From Desulfuromonadaceae bacterium (GTDB lineage Bacteria; Desulfobacterota; Desulfuromonadia; Geobacterales; Pseudopelobacteraceae), in contig JAQTZV010000010.1 of assembly GCA_028687585.1 (NCBI GenBank), positions 1-64,000 on the forward strand: a stretch of 64,000 nucleotides of DNA, in the 5' to 3' direction. Below the pieces are notes generated by a model. The model was not told where the DNA came from and did not search any database. It saw only the letters and a list, made by a program, of their open reading frames with translations. A program made the position numbers and the translations under genes. This document shows, piece after piece, positions 9,501 through 17,221 of this stretch. Positions within the stretch are counted from its first letter, which is position 1; the number at the start of each line of letters is the position of its first letter.

Positions 9501-9595
9501 AAGGCAATCCCGCCCGCTATTATGATCGCAATGATAAAAAACAGGGTGATGGCGCGTTCGCGGACCGCAAAAGCGGATAAATTGAAGCGGCTCAT
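6515..9595 (-). CDS. RND multidrug efflux transporter (AcrB-like)
   Basis: A 1026-residue inner-membrane RND pump. It starts with [20 protein letters not shown], the usual first transmembrane helix, and has two halves, each with a large periplasmic loop. The proton-relay aspartates are present in [15 protein letters not shown] in the fourth helix; the C-terminal half has [15 protein letters not shown]. The residues favour the hydrophobe/amphiphile (HAE) class rather than heavy-metal pumps. Start and stop overlap the adaptor and outer-membrane genes by 4 nt each, so the three proteins form one operon. The operator at 10806-10817 upstream of the adaptor implies control by the NemR-like repressor at 11772-12368. 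Confidence 0.93.
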   Translation of the reverse strand: MSRFNLSAFAVRERAITLFFIIAIIIAGGIAFLKLGRGEDPEFTVKTLTVTAVWPGATAQEMQGQVGDRLEKRLQELEYYDRVETSAYPGMIMMKLYLKDSTAPKDVPDEFYQARKKLGDEKIHLPKGVIGPIINDEFSDVYFAMYALEAKGLPQRQLVLEAEALRQRLSRVGGVEKVIILGEQDPKIYVEISYKRLATLGVKATDLFHALATQNDLTPSGFVDTAGPRVYLRLDGGINGVEAVKAISVASGGKILKIGDVAEVTRGYEDPVTKQIRHQGEPSLILALVMKKGFNGLTLGKLLKVEETAIRKELPVGLVLSKVSDQSHVISEAFNEFMIKFVVALAVVIVVSLATLGFRVGIVVAAAVPLTLAAVFVIMLLTGRDFDRITLGALILSLGLLVDDAIIAIEMMVVKMEEGLDRIQAATFAWTSTASPMLFGTLVTIAGFLPVGFAKSTAGEYAGNIFWIVAFSLITSWFVAVLFTPYLGVKLLPDIKPIPGGHDAIYATPNYQRFRSIVRRVVDHKWLAAGVTVAFFLLSVAGMGLVEKQFFPNSDRPELMVEVNLPPGSAFAATDRSVKNIEKAILAEPEAKVVTSYIGQGVPRFILPLNPELPNPAFAQIIVMTQGQAARDALKIKLRRVIAEGAFPEARVRVNQYVFGPPVPFPVLFRVMGPDVNELRRIAGDVRTIVAENSNLRDVHLDWGERTPSQRLVLDQDRLRLLGLTPQAAGLQLQAILNGATATQMRDGIRSVDVVVRAPGAERHSLENLANISLTTSDGRAIPLSQAAHFVTRMEDPLLKRYNRESYISVQGDVVDGVQPPDVTAQILPKLEKLKAALPVGYRMETGGSVEESKKADTALGLLFPPMILLMLIFIMLQVRSFATMFMVFATAPLGLIGAVPTLLIFHQPFGFNAILGLIGLAGIIMRNTLILVDQIRHDQAAGLSDYTAIVESTVRRSRPVVLTAVAAMLAFIPLTFSSFWGSMAYVLIGGVGVGTVLTLLFLPALYAIWFKVKQPITAAEEGDLT

Positions 9596-10740
9596 TTTTT
9601 TTGCTCCTTCACCGGGCCGGAGAGTACCTTGACTTTTTCCCCTTCCTTGACGAGGTGAGCGCCCAGAGCGAGAATCCGTTCACCCGGCTTGATGCCTTTG
9701 CTGACCAGAGCGGTCTCGCTGCCGAGCTTCGCAACTTCGACCGGTCGACGCGATAAGGTCATTCCATCGGGATTTATCACCCACACACTTGTGCCGGTGC
9801 CGCCGTCGTACAGCGCGCCAACAGGTATTTCGTACTGCTGCATCGCAACATTACGGGTCTCGCCATTCAGATGGACCGTGACCGTTGCGCCAAGGGGGGC
9901 GTTTGCTCCGCCCCCCCCCAGTCTGTAGCGTGCCTGATAGGTGCGGGTGAGCGGATCTGCCAGTGCTGACAATTCGCGCAGCGTTGCCGGGAATTCCCGA
10001 TCCGTATCGGCATAAAGTGAGGCTGAGGCGGAGGACTTTGCTCGCTGCACATTCCCCTCGGGAAGGTTGACGACCGCTTCGCGGGCACCATCATGGGCGA
10101 GGCGAACGACTACATTGCCGGCAGCAACAACCTGGCCGACGTCTGCAGGAACCTCCATGATGACACCGTCCGCTTCAGCCCTGAGAACGGCATAGCCCGT
10201 CTGGTTTTCCAGCTGCCTGGAATATGCTACGGCTGAATTGTACTGTGCGGTTGTTGCGTCTGCTGCGGATTTGGCCTGTTCGTAATCCTGTACGGATACG
10301 GCCTTTACGGCAACCAACCCGCGTTGCCGCTGTTCATCTGCGATAGCACGTTTGTTCTGGGCCCGGGCCACCTCGACCGCATCCCGGGCGGCATTGGCGG
10401 CCAGCCGCAGGTCGGTGGGATCAAGACGCATCAAAGCCTGTCCGCGTTTGACGTGGTCTCCGGCCTTGACGAGTTTCTCAATGATTTTTCCCGGCACGCG
10501 AAAACCGAGATCGCTCTCCGTGCGAGCGTGGATTACCCCGGTATATTCCATCGAATCACTCCCGGTGGAACCTACTGTAAAGGCGCGGACCATGCGGGGA
10601 GTGCTTGCATCAGCAGGCAATGTCTTATTGTCTTTTCCAAAAACAACACCGATGGCAATGGCAACCACTGCTCCCATGAGGAGCGCTATGCGATTCCTGC
10701 GCGACAAGCTGCCTAACTTCTTTAACACTGTTGTTTTCAT
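9592..10740 (-). CDS. RND periplasmic adaptor (MFP/HlyD family)
   Basis: A 382-residue membrane-fusion protein linking the RND pump to the outer-membrane channel. The N-terminus has one membrane anchor (IALLMGAVVAIAIGVVFG). The lipoyl half-motifs lie around GRVPGKIIEKLVKAGDHVKRGQ and VLRAEADGVIMEVPADVGQVV, split by an Ala/Gln-rich coiled-coil hairpin. ATG 10740 has GAGGA about 8 nt upstream, better than the TTG at 10746. It is the first gene of the pump operon, about 65 bp downstream of a perfect 12-bp palindrome that matches the sites before the QueG-like and tetR genes. Confidence 0.92.
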   Translation of the reverse strand: MKTTVLKKLGSLSRRNRIALLMGAVVAIAIGVVFGKDNKTLPADASTPRMVRAFTVGSTGSDSMEYTGVIHARTESDLGFRVPGKIIEKLVKAGDHVKRGQALMRLDPTDLRLAANAARDAVEVARAQNKRAIADEQRQRGLVAVKAVSVQDYEQAKSAADATTAQYNSAVAYSRQLENQTGYAVLRAEADGVIMEVPADVGQVVAAGNVVVRLAHDGAREAVVNLPEGNVQRAKSSASASLYADTDREFPATLRELSALADPLTRTYQARYRLGGGGANAPLGATVTVHLNGETRNVAMQQYEIPVGALYDGGTGTSVWVINPDGMTLSRRPVEVAKLGSETALVSKGIKPGERILALGAHLVKEGEKVKVLSGPVKEQKK

Positions 10741-10805
10741 AAACAATCCTCACCATTGTCTAATGTAGTCATTTTGTTTACCTCTGGTTCGCAGGCTGAT
10801 ACGCC

Positions 10806-10817
10806 TAGACCGGTCTA
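10806..10817. promoter_or_regulatory. TetR-type operator before the pump operon
   Basis: TAGACCGGTCTA is a perfect 12-bp palindrome. Its surroundings (CC-site-TGTAAA) match the site at 11725-11736 (CC-site-CGTAAA), and the same half-sites occur before the tetR gene. It lies about 65 bp before the adaptor ATG, within the expected promoter region. Confidence 0.75.
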
Positions 10818-10901
10818 TGTAAATAATGATAAAAAAATATGCCACTGTTTCAGGAATGTCCTGCTAGGAAAACCACCGTCTCTTTTCAAGCATGAAATCA
10901 A

Positions 10902-11678
10902 TCATTCCTGACAGACTCCCCTGCCGATCGGGCACACTGCGAAGCAGCGAAAGCAGTAGTACTGGTATCCTATGAAGGCGGACTGGTACAAACTCAAATA
11001 CTCAGGACTACGGAGCATTGCCGTCTGTTCTTCGCCGGTTGCGTCACCGAAACGGGACCAGAAGGCGATATTGGCACCCATCCCGTACGGCTGACTGTTC
11101 CGGAGGCATTTCAAAACGTTGGTCTTTCCCTCTTTGTCCAGTGCACCGGCAGGGCAACTGCTTACACAAAGTCCGCAGTCATTGCAGGGATTTTTCCCCA
11201 CGGGGAGATCCGGAGCAAGATCCAGCTTTGTGAGCACGGCCGCGAAAATCACCCTGGTCCCGAAACGGGGGTGGACAACCAGGTTGTGGCGGCCAAATGC
11301 GCCCAATCCCGCAGCAACAGCGGCATGACGCAGCGATACTTCGCCCACGCCGATTTTTTCCGGAGTACTATAGTCCATCGGGTAGGAGAGCGGCACGGTC
11401 ATGGCAGGGCTGCCAAGCTTGCCCTCCACGAAGCGGGCGAGACGGTAACATGCGGAACGGGAGAATTCCATGAGATCAAGCCTGGCGCCCATCGCCATTT
11501 GCGGGCTCGGACTCTCACATGCCGACAATTCCTGGAAGGCCAGGACGATCATGGTTCTGGCACCGGGAAACAGGGATTCTATCGATGGGGAGTTGGGGCT
11601 CTGATAATCACAGACCGATGCAAACCCCACATCATCAACCCCCCACACCTCGGCTAAACTGCGTATGCTCTCTTTCAT
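10902..11678 (-). CDS. 4Fe-4S protein, epoxyqueuosine reductase-like
   Basis: A 258-residue double 4Fe-4S cluster protein related to the QueG/reductive-dehalogenase-like fold. Cluster motifs are CNDCGLCVSSCP (with PAGAL after it) and CFRCFAVCPIGRG near the C-terminus. It is shorter than true epoxyqueuosine reductase (about 350-380 residues), and I cannot confirm a cobalamin-binding site. It could therefore be a related oxidoreductase of unknown substrate. ATG 11678 follows GGAGG; the GTG at 11684 lies within that site and is rejected. The promoter region carries a TAGAC-CA-GTCTA operator, so the gene is likely controlled by the neighbouring TetR protein with the efflux pump. A role in reducing electrophilic compounds is an inference from that regulation. 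Confidence 0.7.
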   Translation of the reverse strand: MKESIRSLAEVWGVDDVGFASVCDYQSPNSPSIESLFPGARTMIVLAFQELSACESPSPQMAMGARLDLMEFSRSACYRLARFVEGKLGSPAMTVPLSYPMDYSTPEKIGVGEVSLRHAAVAAGLGAFGRHNLVVHPRFGTRVIFAAVLTKLDLAPDLPVGKNPCNDCGLCVSSCPAGALDKEGKTNVLKCLRNSQPYGMGANIAFWSRFGDATGEEQTAMLRSPEYLSLYQSAFIGYQYYCFRCFAVCPIGRGVCQE

Positions 11679-11724
11679 CTCCACCCTCCGACGTTGTTTT
11701 TTGTCGCACGCATCAAAGCATGCC

Positions 11725-11736
11725 TAGACCAGTCTA
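11725..11736. promoter_or_regulatory. TetR-type operator before the QueG-like gene
   Basis: TAGACCAGTCTA has perfect 5-bp arms around a central CA. It lies 46 bp upstream of the ATG of the 4Fe-4S gene. Flanking bases match the site at 10806-10817. Confidence 0.75.
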
Positions 11737-11771
11737 CGTAAAGTTGGGTAAAAAATTGTGTTGCGCAAGAT

Positions 11772-12368
11772 CTATTCTCTCTGGCCAAGAAAAACATCGA
11801 AATACAAATGGATGAAATTTTTCAATGGTTCAGGAGACTTCTTAACCTTGGAGTAAAGCAGTGCTCCCTGGAATGATGCAATCAGGTTTTCCGCCAGCAT
11901 TTCTGCGTCCATGTCTGCAGCGATTGCATGTTCCTTCTGTGCTTGTAAAAGCAGTCTGGACACCGCCTTGATCCACTCTTGCAGAGAATGCTCAAGGCGC
12001 TGCCGGACGTTTTCGAACTGATCAGCCATCTCCTGGCCCAGGTTGCCGAGCAGGCACCCTTTGGAGCAGTCAGCACCTTCAAATGCTGCAATTATGGTTT
12101 CGAAGCTTTTTTTGACGCGCTCCAGCGGTGGCAACGATTGATCGTTGAAAATGGGGGACAAAACTTCAACCCTGTCAGCGACAAATCTGTCAATTATCGC
12201 AAGGGCAAATTCTTCTTTGCTGGAGAAGAAGTTGTAAAACGACCCCTTCGGAACGTCCGCCTGCTTCAGAATTGCTTCAACACCGGTAGCATTGAACCCT
12301 CTGCTTAACACGAGGTCGAGTCCAACCTGAACAATATCGTCTTTGTTGTGTGTTCGTTTCATGATCAT
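11772..12368 (-). CDS. TetR-family repressor, NemR-like
   Basis: A 198-residue TetR regulator with an N-terminal helix-turn-helix (VEAILKQADVPKGSFYNFFSSKEEFALAII) and a C-terminal ligand domain. The segment ADCSKGCLLGNLGQEMAD has cysteines at 101 and 105, close to where NemR of E. coli (199 residues) carries its electrophile-sensing Cys106, so redox or electrophile sensing is plausible. The gene starts at ATG 12368 (or 12362) with no ribosome site, immediately after an operator-like inverted repeat, suggesting a very short or leaderless transcript and autorepression. Targets are likely the RND operon and the QueG-like gene, both carrying the same palindrome. Ligand is unknown. Confidence 0.85.
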   Translation of the reverse strand: MIMKRTHNKDDIVQVGLDLVLSRGFNATGVEAILKQADVPKGSFYNFFSSKEEFALAIIDRFVADRVEVLSPIFNDQSLPPLERVKKSFETIIAAFEGADCSKGCLLGNLGQEMADQFENVRQRLEHSLQEWIKAVSRLLLQAQKEHAIAADMDAEMLAENLIASFQGALLYSKVKKSPEPLKNFIHLYFDVFLGQRE

Positions 12369-12371
12369 AAC

Positions 12372-12389
12372 TTAGACCAGTCAGTCTAA
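12372..12389. promoter_or_regulatory. Autoregulatory operator of the TetR gene
   Basis: TTAGACCAGTCAGTCTAA has TTAGAC and GTCTAA arms separated by 6 bp. The left part, TAGACCAGTC, matches the operator at 11725-11736, but the spacing is longer. It ends 3 bp before the tetR ATG, so a bound repressor would cover the transcript start. Confidence 0.65.
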
Positions 12390-12891
12390 TGAGTCAAGCT
12401 TTTTTTCGTATCCACTTTCATCTCCTCTCACGTTTAGCACCCGGGCATTGTCAGTGAGCTTCCAGGAAGTCGTTCGCGCCTTGCAGCGGAATCTTCGACC
12501 TCCCTGGTTTTCCCCAATTTACAACAACCTTCATTTTGACAGTAGTGTTAAACATGACAGATCGCCATGACAGTATACTTTACGTTCAGCATGCGTGCTT
12601 TACCTTTTAATTTTTATCATCAGTATGTTGCGCAGCTATCTGGCTTCAGTTTTCCTCCGGCATGTTAGTTGCGATTACCCTCTGAACCACAAAATAATAT
12701 TCAGCAACCTGCAGGAGAAATCGTGAAATTAAAGCCAGGCTGCTCTGCGGAGGCCAAGACGAAGCAAACGAACTCCGGGACGGGGTCTGTTCGACCGAAG
12801 AGCTGAAGAGGCTCCTTCGTAACGCCACAAAACCGGATATTCCCCCCGGCGTGGTGAAGGTTCAACAACCGCGAATAAAGGAGCAACGCCC
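12390..12891. other. Gap with a possible gene remnant
   Basis: No complete gene is visible. On the + strand a frame without a start codon runs from about 12698 to a TGA at 12893-12895. It reads like a real protein tail (GGQDEANELRDGVCSTEEL, then KRLLRNATKPDIPPGVVKV) and ends with an ATGA overlap on the truncated dehydrogenase gene at 12892. It may be the remnant of a gene formerly in operon with that dehydrogenase. Confidence 0.35.
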
Positions 12892-13080
12892 ATGAAAGCA
12901 CTCGTGTATAACGGTCCGGGGAAACTCGCCCTGGAAAAGAAACCGAAGCCGGTCCTCAAAGACCCGACCGATGCCCTCGTCCGGATCACCAGGACGACAA
13001 TCTGTGGAACTGATCTGCATATCAAAAAAGGGGATGTGCCGACGGTGACTGCACCAACGATTAGAACTTGCTGCTGTTAG
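12892..13080 (+). pseudogene. Truncated zinc alcohol dehydrogenase
   Basis: The first ~52 residues (MKALVYNGPGKLALEKKPKP, then ICGTDLHIKKGDVPTV) match the N-terminus of class-III-type zinc alcohol dehydrogenases, including the catalytic-zinc CGTD loop. The expected GHE segment that should follow GDVPTV is absent. The frame runs into unrelated bases and stops after TAPTIRTCCC. About 300 residues are missing, so this is a deletion remnant. A short direct repeat (GTGGATAGTGGA) just downstream may mark the deletion junction. The original ribosome site AAAGGAG is intact, so a short peptide could still be made. Confidence 0.7.
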
Positions 13081-13158
13081 TGGAAAAGTGGATAGTGGAT
13101 AGTGGAAAAGCGGACGGATATATTATTCAGCCGTTATCATTCATTTTTTGGAGAGTTT

Positions 13159-14811
13159 ATGGCAAAACATCTTATTATTGGCGGCGTTGCTGCCGGCATG
13201 TCTGCGGCGGCACGCTTGAGACGTCTTGACGAGAATGCTGAAATTATCGTGCTTGAGCGTGGCGGGTATATATCGTATGCAAACTGCGGACTGCCATATT
13301 ATGTCGGCAATGAGATCAGTGAACGTGACGACCTGCTTTTGCAGACACCTGAATCGTTCAAACGGCGCTTCAACGTTGCGGTGCGGATATATAACGAAGC
13401 GGTTGCCGTACATCCTGATACAAAATCAGTGCGCGTAAAAAATTCCCTATCCGGGGAGCTCTATGAAGAGGCATACGATATCCTGCTGCTGACACCTGGC
13501 GGCTCCCCGATTCGCCCATCCATCCCGGGGATTGACCATCCTTCCATAAAAACCCTCTGGACAATTCCGGACACCGATGAAATAAGGGAAATGGTTGATA
13601 ATGGCGGAGTCAAAAAAGCCGTTGTGGTGGGTGGGGGATTTATCGGTCTGGAGATGGCCGAGAATCTCCGTCTTCGAGGAATTCAGGTCACGCTGGTTGA
13701 AATGGCGCCGCAGGTAATGAACGTTATCGACGTTGAGATGGCAGCAATTGTACATCGTGAACTACGCAAGAACGGCGTCGAGTTGTATCTGAATGAAACG
13801 GTAACCGGATTTGAGCCACTACCGGGAGGAGGAGTGTCGGTGCGTCTTGGGAGCGGCATCGGGATAGAAGCGGACATGGCGCTGCTCTCCATCGGCGTCA
13901 AAGCAAACACCGATTTTCTTGCCAATTCCGGAATTCAGCTTGGATCTCACGGACACATCATTGTTGATGCGTATCTTCGGACAAATACGCCGGATATCTA
14001 TGCAGCGGGAGATGCGATAGAGGTTGTAAATCCATTGACCGGTAAAAAAACGGCAATTCCTCTTGCCGGGCCTGCCAACAAGCAGGGCAGAATCGCTGCG
14101 GACAATATCCATGGGAAAATGTCACATTGCTATGTCGGCACGATGGGAACCGCCATTGCAAAGGTATTTGATCTCGCAGTCGGCGTAACCGGCGCCACCG
14201 AAAAATTCTGCAAGGCAGAAGGCATCCCGTATCAGAGCGTCATTATCCATCCAAACCACCATGCAGGGTATTACCCCGGCGCAGCCGCGCTCTCGCTCAA
14301 GCTTCTTTTTTCACCGGAAAACCGCCGGGTAATGGGAGTACAGGCAGTTGGACACGAAGGGGTCGACAAACGGATTGATGTAATAGCGACGGCTCTCAAA
14401 GGGAAGATGACCGTAGATGACCTGACTGAAATAGAGCACGCCTACGCCCCGCCCTACTCATCTGCCAAGGATCCGGTCAATATGATAGGCTTTGTCGCGC
14501 AGAACATCCTCGATGGACTCGTAAATAGCATAAGCTTTGACAGGGTAGAACAGGCAGTCGCAGAGGGGGCATATCTCCTTGACGTACGGTCGCCTGATGA
14601 ATTCAAGGGAGGTACCATAAGCGGAGCGATCAATATCCCGCTTGATGTTCTGCGCGACAATATTGCAAATATTCCAAAGGATAAAACGGTTCTGATCTTC
14701 TGCAAGGTCGGATTGCGCGGCTACCTCGCCAGCCGGATATTAACTGAACATGGCTTCACTAACTGTTTCAATCTCTCAGGAGGTTATGATACATACAGCT
14801 GTGCAGTTTGA
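13159..14811 (+). CDS. CoA-disulfide reductase with rhodanese domain
   Basis: A 550-residue FAD/NAD(P)H-dependent oxidoreductase of the CoADR/NADH oxidase family, with a C-terminal rhodanese domain. The FAD-binding GGVAAGMSAAARLRR is at residues 8-22; the redox cysteine is Cys43 in SYANCGLPYY. The NAD-binding VVVGGGFIGLEMAE is near 155-168, and the FAD/dimer part (IYAAGDAIEV) follows. The rhodanese catalytic loop is CKVGLRG with Cys515. Such fusions reduce CoA disulfide, persulfide or polysulfide. ATG 13159 follows GGAGAG by 7 nt, whereas the longer frame from 13102 lacks a site. It stands alone. Known CoADR-Rhd enzymes act in thiol or sulfur redox balance. Confidence 0.88.
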   Translation: MAKHLIIGGVAAGMSAAARLRRLDENAEIIVLERGGYISYANCGLPYYVGNEISERDDLLLQTPESFKRRFNVAVRIYNEAVAVHPDTKSVRVKNSLSGELYEEAYDILLLTPGGSPIRPSIPGIDHPSIKTLWTIPDTDEIREMVDNGGVKKAVVVGGGFIGLEMAENLRLRGIQVTLVEMAPQVMNVIDVEMAAIVHRELRKNGVELYLNETVTGFEPLPGGGVSVRLGSGIGIEADMALLSIGVKANTDFLANSGIQLGSHGHIIVDAYLRTNTPDIYAAGDAIEVVNPLTGKKTAIPLAGPANKQGRIAADNIHGKMSHCYVGTMGTAIAKVFDLAVGVTGATEKFCKAEGIPYQSVIIHPNHHAGYYPGAAALSLKLLFSPENRRVMGVQAVGHEGVDKRIDVIATALKGKMTVDDLTEIEHAYAPPYSSAKDPVNMIGFVAQNILDGLVNSISFDRVEQAVAEGAYLLDVRSPDEFKGGTISGAINIPLDVLRDNIANIPKDKTVLIFCKVGLRGYLASRILTEHGFTNCFNLSGGYDTYSCAV

Positions 14812-15007
14812 TAATTGATGAAGCTTCATAAGCCAGTGATACTCTTCTGCATCGGCGGAGCTGGTATCTATGGGCATTAACCCCGGCGATCCGGGTGAAA
14901 TTCAACTGCACGCTTTTAACTGGCGTAAATCCGCTTAACCCGTCGTTCCCACCCGGGTTTTGGACGTTACGTAACATGAAATATTCATCGAGAAGACTGG
15001 TAAGCGC

Positions 15008-15721
15008 GTGGTAAATACAGAAATCCCCGATAATAGTTTTTTCTGCCTGATCAATGATCCAGGAGAGGGCTCCGTTGAGAACGATCTGCTCAAGCTGGCC
15101 AGCTCAAGCCCTAACGCTGACGTCCAGCTTCTCAACTACTACAAAGAGGTGCCCGTTTCCGCGCCGGCCAGAATTCTTGATGTGACTGAAAGCGGAGTGA
15201 TTTGCCGCACCAGCGAGCTTCAGGCACGCGCTATCGAGTTTAGCGGACACACAATTATCAAGGGTGCTCCCTTCCGGCATCATGTATATGCTAATGCGCT
15301 CAACAATAAAGAGACCGGAGAGATCACACTTTCCGCGCTGCACTATGTCGAGGTGCATTCCGATCAGCGCAAATCTGTCAGGGTGCGCATGCAAGTACCT
15401 CCACTCATCGGACTGGAGGCTGGCACCACTAAATTCAGTGGCCGGATGCTGGATCTGTCGTTGGATGGTTGCGCCGTAAATATCCCTGACCGTAACCTGT
15501 TGGAAAACTTTTCGTTTTTTTACATCACTATCACTATGCCGTTAAAACCGCACCAACCGCCAGGCACGACGCGTTTGCTGGCAAAGCTGGCGAAGGTGTA
15601 TCAGCACAACAGGCTGTTTCGCTGCATTTTTCTGTTTGAGCATGACAAAAGCAGCGAAGACCAGATCGGCGCGCTTATCGCGCTTCGACAGACGGATATC
15701 ATCAGAGAACTGTCACCCTGA
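15008..15721 (+). CDS. PilZ-domain protein (YcgR-like)
   Basis: A 237-residue protein with an N-terminal YcgR-like beta domain (about 10-110) and a C-terminal PilZ domain. The c-di-GMP motifs are visible: RKSVRVRM (RxxxR) near residue 120 and DLSLDG (D/NxSxxG) near 151. The start is a GTG with only a weak upstream ribosome site, so translation may be low or the true start may differ by a few codons. It is a single gene between CoADR-rhodanese and a convergent START-like gene. It likely binds cyclic di-GMP; its output cannot be inferred. A related PilZ gene lies at 58667. Confidence 0.82.
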   Translation: MVNTEIPDNSFFCLINDPGEGSVENDLLKLASSSPNADVQLLNYYKEVPVSAPARILDVTESGVICRTSELQARAIEFSGHTIIKGAPFRHHVYANALNNKETGEITLSALHYVEVHSDQRKSVRVRMQVPPLIGLEAGTTKFSGRMLDLSLDGCAVNIPDRNLLENFSFFYITITMPLKPHQPPGTTRLLAKLAKVYQHNRLFRCIFLFEHDKSSEDQIGALIALRQTDIIRELSP

Positions 15722-15885
15722 CCTTCCCCCTCTTTGTTTTATGATCCTTTGTTGTAGCCGCAGATAAATAGAATAGGGTGGAATACCGGGACAAAAAGAG
15801 GAAGGCTACTTTTCTGGAGTATGAAGGGATCAGCGTTTACTCACGGCAAAGCTTTTTTCCACCTCACCCGCAGCGCAGCAATGGT

Positions 15886-16509
15886 TTATTTACCACCTAT
15901 CCCGCGCCCTGTGACCCGTTTGCGGGTACTCTCAAGGATGTCAGGCAAGCTCCCCTTGGTCAGGAGATCGACAATCCAGCCGGCGCCGAAAGGAATGTCG
16001 CCCGGATCGGTGCGGACCAGATATTCGACCAGCGTCTTATCCCCCGGCAGCCGGGTCAGCCGCCAATAACCACTCGTGTCGCGGATGGTCTCCGATGCTG
16101 ACAGTTTCGGCCAGGGAATCAGCTTCCAACTAATTTCGGCGGCATCCGCCGCGATATTGTAAGTCATCTTCAGCCGGTAGCGTTTCTTTACTCCCATCGG
16201 GAGTCCCAGATGATAATCGAGACGTGCCCCCTGTTGATCTTCGGCGCGGACAGCAATCTTCTCAACGTTCGGCATAAAGTCGGGATAGGACGAAAAATCG
16301 ATAAGTACTTTATAGATTTTGGCGAGCGGGGCCGCGATGACGGCATGGGCAAGGAAAGTTCGGTAACTCTTGACGCTATCAGGAACTTCCTTGACCAGGA
16401 TCTTCCCCCCTTGCAGGGTCTGGAGTTCACCTGGGGTGACCGTTGCGGCGAGCGTAGCCGGGGTGAGCAGGGCAAAAAAGAGCAGGAAGCGGAGCAAAGA
16501 CGATTTCAT
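15886..16509 (-). CDS. Secreted SRPBCC/START-like domain protein
   Basis: A 207-residue protein with a cleavable signal peptide (KSSLLRFLLFFALLTPATLAA) followed by a polyketide-cyclase/START-type (SRPBCC) domain, about residues 45-195. The family folds into a helix-grip pocket for hydrophobic ligands. ATG 16509 has GGAAAGG upstream; the GTG at 16512 overlaps it and is less likely. The gene is divergent from the thioesterase/sigma-54 regulator operon across a 280-bp AT-rich gap. No ligand or pathway can be assigned. Confidence 0.7.
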   Translation of the reverse strand: MKSSLLRFLLFFALLTPATLAATVTPGELQTLQGGKILVKEVPDSVKSYRTFLAHAVIAAPLAKIYKVLIDFSSYPDFMPNVEKIAVRAEDQQGARLDYHLGLPMGVKKRYRLKMTYNIAADAAEISWKLIPWPKLSASETIRDTSGYWRLTRLPGDKTLVEYLVRTDPGDIPFGAGWIVDLLTKGSLPDILESTRKRVTGRGIGGK

Positions 16510-16789
16510 CACAAACCTTTCCGGACGTACGTAAGACGGTACCGACTCTTCACCCTACCCCACATCTCCGCAAATTGTCTATAAAACAATGGTCCCGTAA
16601 CACTACTATATATATACCAGGTTTTTTCAGCCAGCTTGCAATATTAAACGGTGCCCTGGAAAAAAACAGGGCGAGATAAAACCTTTGAAAATGAATAGGC
16701 ACTATGGTACCGTTTTGCAGAAATGCTTGGTATTTAATAATTTTTTTATATTTCATTCTCTTGAACGCTGTAATCATAAAGGAATTCCC

Positions 16790-17221
16790 GTGGCCCAATT
16801 TATCCGTTCCGGCAAAGTTCGTTTTGAAGATTGTGATTTGGCAGGCATTGTTTTCTACCCCAACTATATTTTTATGCTCAACCGTTTGATTGAGGACTGG
16901 TTCAATGATGCGCTGGATTTGCCGTGGAGCAAGATGCATCGGGAGCTAAAGTTGGGCTTTCCAACAGTGAACATGCAGGTTTATTATAAAAAGTCCTGTC
17001 AATTGGATGAAGTACTCGAATGGTCACTGGAAGTGCGCAAACTGAGAACCAGAGCGCTTACGCTTGGAGTGAGTGCCTGTTGCCAGGGTGAGGAGCGTGT
17101 TTCAATCGAAATAACGATCGTATCGGTAAATCTGGAGCCCGGAGGGCTTGCTTCCCGTGAAATTCCGACAGATATCCGGGCTAAAATGAAACCCTACCTG
17201 ATTTCAGCGGAAGTGGACTGA
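16790..17221 (+). CDS. 4-hydroxybenzoyl-CoA thioesterase-family hotdog protein
   Basis: A 143-residue acyl-CoA thioesterase. The catalytic motif RFEDCDLAGIVFYPNYIF is characteristic of 4-hydroxybenzoyl-CoA thioesterase relatives, in which the aspartate before x-x-G-I-V-x-[FY] attacks the thioester. The start is GTG at 16790 with AAAGGA 7 nt upstream; the ATG at 16685 would add 35 residues that do not fit the family. Its TGA (17219-17221) is immediately followed by the ATG of the sigma-54 regulator gene, so the two are co-transcribed. In an aromatic-degradation setting it may release CoA from benzoyl- or ring-cleavage-CoA intermediates to prevent CoA sequestration. This is inference. Confidence 0.8.
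   Translation: MAQFIRSGKVRFEDCDLAGIVFYPNYIFMLNRLIEDWFNDALDLPWSKMHRELKLGFPTVNMQVYYKKSCQLDEVLEWSLEVRKLRTRALTLGVSACCQGEERVSIEITIVSVNLEPGGLASREIPTDIRAKMKPYLISAEVD

Noticed and set aside
12646-13025. Minus-strand frames opposite the truncated dehydrogenase
   Set aside because: They overlap the + strand remnant and lack starts with ribosome sites and any recognisable domain.
14815-15007. Possible riboswitch before the PilZ gene
   Set aside because: A CCCGGCGATCCGGG hairpin and purine-rich segments are present, but the conserved core of the c-di-GMP-I, TPP, cobalamin or other classes that I know is not recognisable.
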